Assembly: GCA_002085465.1 (NCBI GenBank)
Contig: NBML01000090.1
Coordinates: 1-12,151 of the forward strand
DNA: 12,151 bases
Source: Desulfobacteraceae bacterium 4572_89
GTDB taxonomy: Bacteria > Desulfobacterota > Desulfobacteria > Desulfobacterales > Desulfobacteraceae
Direction: 5' to 3'
In this document: one piece after another, positions 1 through 6,556 of the stretch
How the letters are laid out: each line of letters starts with the position of its first letter
Position numbering within the stretch: position 1 is the first letter of the stretch
Translations under genes and position numbers: made by a program
Notes under the pieces: generated by a model
Told to the model about the DNA's origin: nothing
Seen by the model: the letters and a program-made list of their open reading frames with translations, nothing else
Database searches by the model: none

Positions 1-269
1 CTGATTTCATCCATGCTTTCCACTGCTGCCTCCCGGCCTTTGTTGGGGTCTGCTCCGGCCCCAAGACCCTGGGTCAGATTTTTCCCCAGCTGGATTTTTA
101 TCTCTGCCTTGGATAATTCAAGGGCCTGGGCATCGGTATTGGCAACAATGAATTTTACGCCCTTGAGTTTAGCATCAATCATGTTGTTTACTGCATTACC
201 TCCTGCACCACCAACACCGATAACCTTGATTTTTGCCGAGTTGTTGTTTTCCACATAAGAAAAAGTCAT
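1..269 (-). CDS. ftsZ: Cell division protein FtsZ, N-terminal part (cut by window edge)
   Basis: FtsZ is the tubulin-like GTPase that polymerises into the Z ring at mid-cell. Only the first 89 codons are present; the gene runs off the left edge. Reading down from the ATG at 269, the protein has a short polar N-terminus, then [17 protein letters not shown] (the first nucleotide-binding loop), [11 protein letters not shown] (the conserved NTDxQAL strand and loop) and a segment with [14 protein letters not shown] that matches the second GTP-contacting region. The frame is open and undamaged as far as it can be seen. The start is fixed by a very strong ribosome binding site, GGGAGGTGG, just upstream. 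It follows ftsA with a 17-base gap, the usual ftsA-ftsZ arrangement. The GTPase T4 loop (GGGTGTG), the T7 loop and the C-terminal FtsA-binding peptide lie outside the window. Confidence 0.97.
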   Translation of the reverse strand, partial: MTFSYVENNNSAKIKVIGVGGAGGNAVNNMIDAKLKGVKFIVANTDAQALELSKAEIKIQLGKNLTQGLGAGADPNKGREAAVESMDEI

Positions 270-280
270 ACCCACCTCCC
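270..280 (-). promoter_or_regulatory. Ribosome binding site of ftsZ
   Basis: On the minus strand this reads GGGAGGTGGGT directly before the ATG, a near-perfect anti-16S match with about 5 bases of spacing after GGGAGG. It is the strongest Shine-Dalgarno sequence in the window, which fits FtsZ being needed in greater amounts than the other cluster products. It fills most of the 17-base ftsA-ftsZ gap, so there is no room for a separate promoter between the genes; any ftsZ-specific promoter would have to lie inside ftsA. Confidence 0.8.
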
Positions 281-286
281 TAAGAG

Positions 287-1257
287 TTATATAATATTTT
301 TAAACCATTGTTTCATTCGTGTTAAAATGCTGCTTAAACCTTGTGTGTTTGTGTCCTTAAAATCAATTTTACAGCTGGCATTGCTGCCGAAAATTACAAG
401 ACCCACCCCTGTTGCATAGGCTGGATTCTTCACAATATCCTTTAGTCCCCCTACTTTATTGGGTTCACCAATTCTGACGGGTACGTTAAAAACTGTTTCA
501 GCAATTTCAGAGATTCCGTCCATCACTACGCTGCCGCCGGTAAGTACAAAACCTGCCGGGAATGAATTTTCAAGGCCGTTGGAAAACAGTTCTTTTTTCA
601 ACAGAGAAAAAATTTCTTCCACCCTGGGTTCAAGAATTTCTGCCAGAATTCCCTTGGACAGTTTTTTGGGTGCCCTGCCACCCACGGCAGGTACCTCAAT
701 GGTGGACCCGGCCTTAACATTCTGGGGAACACAGGTTCCATGTTCTATTTTGATTTTTTCCGCTTCAGGCAGGGGAGTTCTGAGCCCTATGGAAATATCA
801 TTGGTCAGGTTGTGGCCGCCAACGGTAAGTTCATAGATAAATTTAACATTATTATCCTTAAACAGTGCAAGATCAGTAGTCCCCCCGCCCATATCCGCCA
901 GTACGCAGCCTAGTTCCTTTTCTTATCGATTACCCTTTCCACATCGTTTTCCATTATTTCCCGTCCCTTGATGGCAATTATGCCATGGCTGTTAAAACCT
1001 TTGACATGGTTTCCGGCAATCCCAACATAAACAGATGAAATATCGCAGCCAGCCATTAGTTCGGCTTCTTCGATTGCTTTTCGTATGGAGTCAACCGTGG
1101 ACTCTATGTTCACCACAGATCCCTTGCGAAGACCTGTGGACGGATGGGAGCCCACGCCGATGATGTTTATTTCATCATCCATCATCTCCCCTACAACCGC
1201 AGTGATTTTGGTTGTTCCGATGTCCAGACCTACGATTATATTTTCAGTTCCCTGCAA
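287..1257 (-). pseudogene. ftsA: Cell division protein FtsA, internally deleted and frameshifted
   Basis: FtsA is the actin-like ATPase that tethers FtsZ to the membrane. Two pieces are visible. Piece one (1257 to 910) starts at a TTG and carries VGLDIGTTKITAVVGE (phosphate-1 loop), the IIGVGS strand, AEELMAG-like helix residues, SSVYVGIAG and ENDVERVID, then leaves the FtsA reading and stops after KKRN. Piece two (922 to 287, in the -1 frame) resumes at EKELGCVLADMGGGTTD (phosphate-2) and continues through GGHNLTNDI, VLTGGSVVMDGI (adenosine motif) and RIGEPN to the C-terminal amphipathic membrane helix [10 protein letters not shown]. Compared with E. coli FtsA, about 85 residues are missing at the scar: most of subdomain 1C, including the HVIPQE region, and the start of subdomain 2A. 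Because the frame also changes, no full-length product is predicted. The gene sits 2 bases after ftsQ and 17 before ftsZ. It may be a true lesion or an assembly collapse. Confidence 0.88.
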
Positions 1258-1259
1258 AA

Positions 1260-2135
1260 TTAAACCCCCTTTTCTAGATTGTTGTGCAGAGCATCATTAT
1301 CTTTTATTTTGACAAATACTTTTTCAACATCAAAAAGATCCATGGCGCTGATGGTTTTATCGGGAAAATTTTTATCTATATAGGTGCTGATTTTTTCTGC
1401 CTTTTTCTGTTTTTCTTCGAATCGGTTAAAACCCAGTTTTATGGGTATGATATCCTGGATACTTATTGGATTTCCATTGTAGATATTTTTTGTTTCTATT
1501 GTGATCCCTGTATTTTCGTCCCCCATGATTCTTGAGACATGGCCAAATCCCCGGATCTTCAGAAAATCCATTATTGAGTTGAATAATGGCCCTTCAAAGA
1601 GATAGCGACTGTCAACACAGGTGAGATCCACCCCGGATATAACAGGCAGAAAATTGAGGCGATCCATTTTGGGGTCATACTCTTTAAAGGGTTGTCCCTG
1701 GGTATTGATGATAATATCTGCAAGGTTTTCTATATTCACAATGGCCAGGGGCTCATGTTCAACAATCTCCACTACAAGGGTTGAAAAAAGAGAACGTTTG
1801 ACGGTCGCCTCTGCAATCCACGGATGATTGCTGATTTTTTTTTCAATGACAGTCGTATTGATTTTAAACAGATTTGCTGGTTCTGCCAGTCCTGCAAGTT
1901 GTAATAACTCATTTTTCATAAGCCTTCTATTTCCTGAAATATCAATCTTTTCTATGGAGAAAAATGGACTCTGAGTAATTGCATCATTGCCCCAGATTGC
2001 TCCAAGACTCATAAGGATAAACAGGAAAAAGCCCAGAAGATATTTCATGCCTGATTTTCCAGAAATCCTGGTGTTTTTTTTCCGGGGGCTGCCAGGTTCT
2101 GGTTTGTACCTGTTCTGTTTGTTGTTTTTATTCAC
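1260..2135 (-). CDS. ftsQ: Cell division protein FtsQ
   Basis: FtsQ is a bitopic inner-membrane divisome protein that links early and late division proteins through its periplasmic domains, usually with FtsB and FtsL. The order is typical: a basic cytoplasmic N-terminus of about 30 residues (with PRKKNTR), one membrane helix (YLLGFFLFILMSLGAIWG), a POTRA domain beginning at FFSIEKIDISGNRRLMKNEL and containing NHPWIAEATVKR and VVEIVEHEPLAIV, then the FtsQ/DivIB beta domain with LNFLPVISG. Length is about 291 residues, normal for the family, with no damage seen. I start at GTG 2135, which is 6 bases after AAAGG; a TTG at 2138 is also possible but sits too close to that site. The start overlaps the end of murB by 8 bases, suggesting translational coupling; the stop lies 2 bases before the ftsA start. 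Confidence 0.93.
   Translation of the reverse strand: MNKNNKQNRYKPEPGSPRKKNTRISGKSGMKYLLGFFLFILMSLGAIWGNDAITQSPFFSIEKIDISGNRRLMKNELLQLAGLAEPANLFKINTTVIEKKISNHPWIAEATVKRSLFSTLVVEIVEHEPLAIVNIENLADIIINTQGQPFKEYDPKMDRLNFLPVISGVDLTCVDSRYLFEGPLFNSIMDFLKIRGFGHVSRIMGDENTGITIETKNIYNGNPISIQDIIPIKLGFNRFEEKQKKAEKISTYIDKNFPDKTISAMDLFDVEKVFVKIKDNDALHNNLEKGV
1265..1273 (-). promoter_or_regulatory. Ribosome binding site deciding the TTG start of ftsA
   Basis: Minus strand AAAAGGGGG, 7 bases before the TTG at 1257. It lies within the last codons of ftsQ. No ATG or GTG lies near it in the ftsA frame, and FtsA family proteins begin about ten residues before VGLDIGT, so the TTG is the best start. Confidence 0.65.
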
Positions 2136-3051
2136 CAATTACCTTTACTTCTGTTTCTAATTTGATTTTATATTTTTCAAATACGGTTTCCTGTACCATA
2201 TTTTTCAGGGCCAGGATGTCTTCACACCGTGCATTGCCTTCATTTACTATGAAATTGGCATGGAGATCTGAAATCCGGGCACCATTGATCTGTTTGCCTT
2301 TTAAACCAGCTCGTTCAATCAGTTTTCCTGCCGGGTTTTCTGGGGAAGGATTTTTAAAGAAACAGCCTGCGCTTGCCTGGGACACAGGCTGGCTGGTGTT
2401 TTTAATTTTCAGGTTCTTTTCAAAGTTTTTCTTCACAATTTCAGGATCTGTTTTTTTAAGGCTTAGAACCGCCCCCAGGATAATCATATTGTGAGTCTTA
2501 AGCTGGCGGTAGGAAAATTCCAGGTCTTTTTTTTCAATGGTCTGGAATTTTAAAGTACTGGAGTTAATGAGGTCCAAGGATATGATTGCCTGGGAAATGT
2601 CCCTGGATGGTGTTCCCGCATTCATATAAATTGCCCCGCCAAGTGTTCCGGGTATGCCTGCAGCAAACTCAAGCCCGGAAAGGCCATTGTCCAGAGCCAG
2701 TCTGCAGATTGTTGAGAGTCGCTCTCCTGCATCTGCTTTAATTTGTATTGTGTTTTCGCCTGTAATGTCCTCTATAATACTTGGAGAAGATTTTAATTTT
2801 TTTAGAACAATTACAAGCCCCCTGATCCCTTTGTCAGAAATCAGGGTATTGGTACCGCCCCCAATAATGGTAATGGGAAGATCTTTTTCTCCGGCTGCCC
2901 TGAGAAGGGCCTTCAGGGTCTGTCTGTCCCTGGGCTGGGCAAGCAGATCTGCCAGTCCACCCACCCTGAAGCTGGTATATCTGTCCAGGGGTTCCCTGGA
3001 CAAAAGTTCAAAGGCTTTCTGAAGGTCTGTATGTATTTTGTCCGCTGTCAT
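2128..3051 (-). CDS. murB: UDP-N-acetylenolpyruvoylglucosamine reductase MurB
   Basis: MurB is the cytoplasmic FAD enzyme that reduces UDP-GlcNAc-enolpyruvate to UDP-MurNAc with NADPH. The family motifs appear in order: RYTSFRVGGLADLL (FAD site), ITIIGGGTNTLISDKGIRG (FAD pyrophosphate loop), LEFAAGIPGTLGGAIYMNAG, FSYRQL (catalytic Arg), SAGCFFKNP, AGKLIERAGLKG, HANFIVNEG and the C-terminal KLETEV with the catalytic Glu. The spacing after SAG and the HANFIVN ending match the type II group. The usual proton-donor Ser in SAGS-x-FKNP is Cys here. I use ATG 3051 (307 residues), 7 bases after murC, because the family N-terminus aligns with LQKAFELL; a longer TTG start at 3087 would run inside murC and has no ribosome site. 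A GGTGGAG lies 16 bases upstream of the ATG, which is long, so initiation may depend on coupling to murC. Confidence 0.95.
   Translation of the reverse strand: MTADKIHTDLQKAFELLSREPLDRYTSFRVGGLADLLAQPRDRQTLKALLRAAGEKDLPITIIGGGTNTLISDKGIRGLVIVLKKLKSSPSIIEDITGENTIQIKADAGERLSTICRLALDNGLSGLEFAAGIPGTLGGAIYMNAGTPSRDISQAIISLDLINSSTLKFQTIEKKDLEFSYRQLKTHNMIILGAVLSLKKTDPEIVKKNFEKNLKIKNTSQPVSQASAGCFFKNPSPENPAGKLIERAGLKGKQINGARISDLHANFIVNEGNARCEDILALKNMVQETVFEKYKIKLETEVKVIGE
2142..2146 (-). promoter_or_regulatory. Ribosome binding site favouring GTG start of ftsQ
   Basis: AAAGG on the minus strand, inside the last codons of murB. It is 6 bases from GTG 2135 and only 3 from TTG 2138, which favours the GTG. 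Confidence 0.5.
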
Positions 3052-3058
3052 GGGTTTT

Positions 3059-4315
3059 TTATAATATCTCCACCAGTTTCTCTCCAAGGGTATATATGTC
3101 GCCTGCTCCCAGAGTCAGGACCATGTCGCCATTTTTTGCCTTGTGGGTGATCATGGACAGGGCCTGGGTAAAGTCCGGTGCAAAGGAAACATCTTTATGA
3201 CCATGGGCCATGATTCCCTGGCACAATGATTGTGAATCAACTCCTGAAATAGGGGTTTCACTGGCCGCATAAATGGGCAGAATAATCAATATGTCTGACT
3301 GGTAAAATGATCGGGTGAACTCATCAAGCAGGGCCTGGGTCCTTGTATATCGGTGGGGCTGGAAAACAACTATTATGCGCTTGTCCTTATAGCTTTCCCT
3401 GACAGCCGTCAGGGTGGCCATGATTTCAGTGGGATGGTGGCCATAATCATCCATGACCATGATGCCTTTTTTTTCTCCTTTATTATGCTGGCCTGCAATG
3501 TTCAGATTTATCTCACCCAGACACACATCGTGGTGAAATACAGAGAACTGGCTTTTGCCTTCCTGTAAGCTGATATCCCGGGCCTGGAGATCTGACTGGG
3601 CTGTCATGCCGAAGGTGGTGTATCTTACATGAATTCTGGGGAGGATGTCCTGGATATGTTCATTGTCCAGGCAGAGAATGGCAAGGCCGTAAAAGGGGAC
3701 TGAATTGATAAATTTGACAAAATTATCCTTGATATCTTCAATATCTTTATAAAAATCAAGATGTTCAAGATCAATATTGGTCACAGCTGCAATGGCCGGG
3801 GCATATTTCAGGAAAGACCCGTCACTTTCATCTGCCTCGGCAACTATAAATTCTCCGCTGCCATGGAGAGCATTGGTGTCAAGCCCCTGGAGCAGCCCTC
3901 CGATGATCACTGTTGGGTCAAGACCTGCATGGTTGAGGATCTGGGCGATCATGGAGGTTGTGGATGTCTTGCCATGGGCCCCTGAAATTGCAATGGAGTA
4001 TTTAATCCGCATAAGTTCGGCCAGCATTTCAGCCCTGGGGATAATGGGGATTCCCATCTGCTTTGCCTGTACCACTTCCGGGTTTTCCAATGCAATGGCA
4101 GAGGAGGTGACAATGACATTGGCATCCGTGATTTGACCCTTGCCGTGGCCCTGGAAAATTCTGGCTCCCTTTTTTTCAAGCCTCTGGGTAATGTGGGAGA
4201 GTTTCAGGTCTGAGCCGGATATTCTGTATCCAAGGCTTAATAACAGTTCTGCAATCCCGCTCATACCGATACCACCGATGCCGACAAAATGGATATGATA
4301 GTTGCTCTGATACAT
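3059..4315 (-). CDS. murC: UDP-N-acetylmuramate--L-alanine ligase MurC, with internal deletion
   Basis: MurC is the ATP-dependent cytoplasmic ligase that adds L-Ala to UDP-MurNAc. Domain 1 shows GIGGIGMSG (residues 12-20). Domain 2 shows the P-loop GAHGKTS (112-118), EADESDGSF (160-168) and NIDLEHLDFY (180-189). Domain 3 shows DDYGHHPTE (289-297), FQPHRYTRTQ and the C-terminal LGAGDIY. The protein has 418 residues, short for a family that is usually about 450 to 490. The missing part is precise: GQHN (275-278) runs straight into KGEKKGIMVMDDYGHHP, so the helical segment that follows the conserved N (LNALAA...GV-RRF in relatives, about 37 residues) is absent, although the frame is kept. MurD, MurE and MurF in this window all keep the equivalent segment. 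The enzyme would lose part of the ATP/UMAG pocket between domains 2 and 3 and is probably inactive if the sequence is real. ATG 4315 follows AGGGG by 7 bases and lies 2 bases after murG. Confidence 0.93.
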   Translation of the reverse strand: MYQSNYHIHFVGIGGIGMSGIAELLLSLGYRISGSDLKLSHITQRLEKKGARIFQGHGKGQITDANVIVTSSAIALENPEVVQAKQMGIPIIPRAEMLAELMRIKYSIAISGAHGKTSTTSMIAQILNHAGLDPTVIIGGLLQGLDTNALHGSGEFIVAEADESDGSFLKYAPAIAAVTNIDLEHLDFYKDIEDIKDNFVKFINSVPFYGLAILCLDNEHIQDILPRIHVRYTTFGMTAQSDLQARDISLQEGKSQFSVFHHDVCLGEINLNIAGQHNKGEKKGIMVMDDYGHHPTEIMATLTAVRESYKDKRIIVVFQPHRYTRTQALLDEFTRSFYQSDILIILPIYAASETPISGVDSQSLCQGIMAHGHKDVSFAPDFTQALSMITHKAKNGDMVLTLGAGDIYTLGEKLVEIL

Positions 4316-4317
4316 GG

Positions 4318-5442
4318 TTACACCCCTATATCCTTTGTGTTTAAAATTGTTTTAGCTATGATTTTGTCAGCATCCGGCATGGCAAGCTGTTTAAAGGCAG
4401 CTGACATTTTTTTGAGCTTTTTTTTATCATTTCTGAGTGCCTGGATCGTTTCTTTTAGCAGGTTGCCTGTCAGGTCCTGGTCGGCAATGACAATGGCAGC
4501 ACCCTTGTCAGCCAGGATTTTTGCATTATAAGTCTGATGGTCATCTGCAGCATGGGGGTAGGGTACAAAAATAGCTGGCACCCCTTTGATGCTCAATTCT
4601 GAAATAGTACCGGCCCCTGCCCGTGTTATAACCAGGTCAGCCATGTCTTGAATGGCTGGCATATCATGGAAAAAAGCATGTACCTTGGCATTTATTTTTA
4701 AATGGCGGTAGAACTCCTGAATATGGGATACATCCTTTGTGCCGGTCTGGTGAATAATATGAAGACCCTGGGTTTTATCCATGAGTTTTACAGCCCTGGT
4801 AAAAGCCTGGTTAATACTGGTTGCGCCCTGGCTGCCTCCGGTGACAAGAATGGTGAAATCATTGGGGTTGACATCAGTCATCAAAGGCTTTGCCTTTGTC
4901 TGTCCCGGGCTTTTTCTATGGACCGAGTTTTTTCTACGTATAGGATTGCCCACATATCTTGTCTTGGGGTTACGATCCATCCCCTTTGTGGTTTCAAAGG
5001 CTGTAAAGATAATATTGGCAAACCTTGCCAGTAGGCGATTGGTAATGCCTGGTATTGAATTCTGTTCCTGAATTGCTGTAGGGATTCTCATCATCCATGC
5101 CGCCAGCACAACGGCAAAGGATGAAAATCCACCAACACCCAGCACAAAGTCTGGTTTGAATTTTGCTAAAATAATCAGTGACTGAATCAGGCTGACAAGA
5201 ATAATGGCTGTGGAAAAGATTTTGGTAAAAATACTGCCGCCTTTGATGGGCCTGGAAATGATAGATTTATGGGCGAATCCATAGGTTTTTAAAGTGGATA
5301 TTTCAAAAGGTGATCCTGTACCCACAAAGAGTATCTGGGAATAAGGGCTTTCTGCATTAAGGGCCTGGGCAACGGCAATGCCCGGGAACAGGTGGCCCCC
5401 TGTTTTCCCGCCGGCAATAATGAGATTGATTTTATTTTTCAT
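4318..5442 (-). CDS. murG: UDP-GlcNAc--lipid I GlcNAc transferase MurG
   Basis: MurG is the peripheral membrane GT-B glycosyltransferase that turns lipid I into lipid II on the cytoplasmic face. Of 374 residues, the N-terminal domain has the loop AGGKTGGHLFPG (10-21), a hydrophobic patch around 74-93 likely to contact the membrane, LGVGGFSSF (101-109) and QEQNSIPG (125-132). The C-terminal donor domain has YVGNPIR, VTGGSQGA (200-207), HQTGTKD, the signature RAGAGTISEL (274-283, with the sugar-contacting Glu), PYPHAADDHQ and NA at 306-307. Two small departures are Lys 13 where GGGTGGH is usual and Gln 125 where HEQN is common. Length is normal and nothing is missing. The ATG overlaps the end of ftsW by 11 bases; murC follows after 2 bases. 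Confidence 0.96.
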   Translation of the reverse strand: MKNKINLIIAGGKTGGHLFPGIAVAQALNAESPYSQILFVGTGSPFEISTLKTYGFAHKSIISRPIKGGSIFTKIFSTAIILVSLIQSLIILAKFKPDFVLGVGGFSSFAVVLAAWMMRIPTAIQEQNSIPGITNRLLARFANIIFTAFETTKGMDRNPKTRYVGNPIRRKNSVHRKSPGQTKAKPLMTDVNPNDFTILVTGGSQGATSINQAFTRAVKLMDKTQGLHIIHQTGTKDVSHIQEFYRHLKINAKVHAFFHDMPAIQDMADLVITRAGAGTISELSIKGVPAIFVPYPHAADDHQTYNAKILADKGAAIVIADQDLTGNLLKETIQALRNDKKKLKKMSAAFKQLAMPDADKIIAKTILNTKDIGV

Positions 5443-6556
5443 TTTTACTGGACGCCCCTATGTTCATTAAAATTCCCATGGCAGCCATGTTAATCACCAG
5501 GGAAGTGCCGCCATAACTGATAAACGGCAGGGTAAGCCCCTTGGTTGGCAGCGCACCTAAAGCAACACCCGTATTGATAATTACCTGAATACCAATGTAT
5601 AAGGTAAGACCTGCTGCAGTGATAGTACCAAAATTTGTTTTTGCATTTTTGGCGATCTGGGTTCCTGTGATAAGTATCATGGTATAAAGACCGAGAATTA
5701 CAATGATGCCCAGAAGCCCCAGTTCTTCTCCAATAATGGAGAAAATAAAATCTGTATGGGGTTCTGGGAGATAGTGCATTTTCTGGATTCCCAATCCAAG
5801 GCCTTTGCCGAAAAGGCCTCCTGACCCAATTGCCTTTAAAGAATTGGTGATCTGGTACCCGGTATTATAGGGATCATCCCAAGGGTTCATAAAGGTCATG
5901 ATTCGCAAAAGGCGGTATTCAACCTTGTAAACCAGAAAATAGACAATGGGGATTACCAGGGGCAGTGGACTTAGCAGATGAATTATTTTAACGCCTCCGA
6001 CAAACATCATGCCCCAGCAGATTATACCCAGAACCACCATGGTTCCGAAATCAGGCTGCATAATGACTAAACCTGCAAAAAGGCCGTAGATAATCAGATG
6101 GGGGATGAATCCAATTGAAAAATTTTCAATCATTTCATGTTTTTTAGCCAGGGAATATCCCATGAAAATGATAATTGCCAGTTTTGAAAATTCAGCGGGC
6201 TGGAAGATAAAACCACCAAGGTTCAACCAGCGGTTGGCACCACCTGCCTCGACATTCAGGGCCGGGAAAAGTACAGCAATTAACAGGGCAAGGGATGCCA
6301 GCAGTATGATATATGCAAAACTCCTGTAAAGTCTGTGGGGAAAAGAGGCTGCCACAAACATTACACACAGGCTTATTCCGAAAAACATGACCTGTCTTTT
6401 CATGTAATAGAACAGATTGTTATGATCTTCCATGCTGATGGAAGATGAGGCCGAATACACCATGATAATGCCAATTCCGGAAAGCAGCAGTACCGGAAAG
6501 AGAATTCGCTTTTCACTGAAAAAGGGGTGGAGGGAATGGGGCAATGGTTTATCCAT
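5432..6556 (-). CDS. ftsW: Septal peptidoglycan glycosyltransferase FtsW (SEDS family)
   Basis: FtsW is the SEDS-family membrane glycosyltransferase that polymerises lipid II at the septum together with its class B PBP partner FtsI. The 374-residue protein is almost all membrane helices, about ten by eye. It carries the family motifs ANRWLNLGGFIFQPAEFSKL (107-126), MQPDFGT (166-172), PWDDPYNTGYQ (225-235), PEPHTDFIFSIIGEELG (264-280) with the Asp (269) that corresponds to the catalytic Asp of SEDS enzymes, and GLTLPFISYGGTSLV (340-354). FtsW and RodA share these motifs; the position in the dcw cluster between murD and murG decides for FtsW. I use ATG 6556, 7 bases after AAAGGA, overlapping the murD stop by 8 bases. 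An upstream in-frame TTG would add a polar stretch lying within murD and is rejected. Confidence 0.95.
   Translation of the reverse strand: MDKPLPHSLHPFFSEKRILFPVLLLSGIGIIMVYSASSSISMEDHNNLFYYMKRQVMFFGISLCVMFVAASFPHRLYRSFAYIILLASLALLIAVLFPALNVEAGGANRWLNLGGFIFQPAEFSKLAIIIFMGYSLAKKHEMIENFSIGFIPHLIIYGLFAGLVIMQPDFGTMVVLGIICWGMMFVGGVKIIHLLSPLPLVIPIVYFLVYKVEYRLLRIMTFMNPWDDPYNTGYQITNSLKAIGSGGLFGKGLGLGIQKMHYLPEPHTDFIFSIIGEELGLLGIIVILGLYTMILITGTQIAKNAKTNFGTITAAGLTLYIGIQVIINTGVALGALPTKGLTLPFISYGGTSLVINMAAMGILMNIGASSKNEK

Noticed and set aside
459..836. A 125-codon plus-strand frame opposite the ftsA C-terminal half
   Set aside because: Antisense to a clear FtsA sequence with no domain or start signal of its own.
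287..892. A separate short gene starting at ATG 892
   Set aside because: FtsA homology continues upstream of that ATG (EKELGCVLAD) to the scar, the ATG falls inside the phosphate-2 motif, and no suitable ribosome site precedes it. It is the back half of a broken ftsA.
912..925. Programmed -1 frameshifting to join the two ftsA halves
   Set aside because: AAGAAAAGG could allow slippage, but the joined product would still lack about 85 core residues and I see no stimulatory stem or upstream Shine-Dalgarno-like signal; a deletion explains the data better.
3052..3087. A longer murB starting at a TTG at 3087
   Set aside because: The extra residues lie within the end of murC, have no ribosome site, and relatives align from the ATG at 3051.
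3467..3474. T8 run (A8 on the coding strand) in murC as a terminator or slippage site
   Set aside because: No GC-rich stem precedes it on the coding strand, and the reading frame is intact on both sides, so no shift is needed. It is noted only because it borders the deletion.
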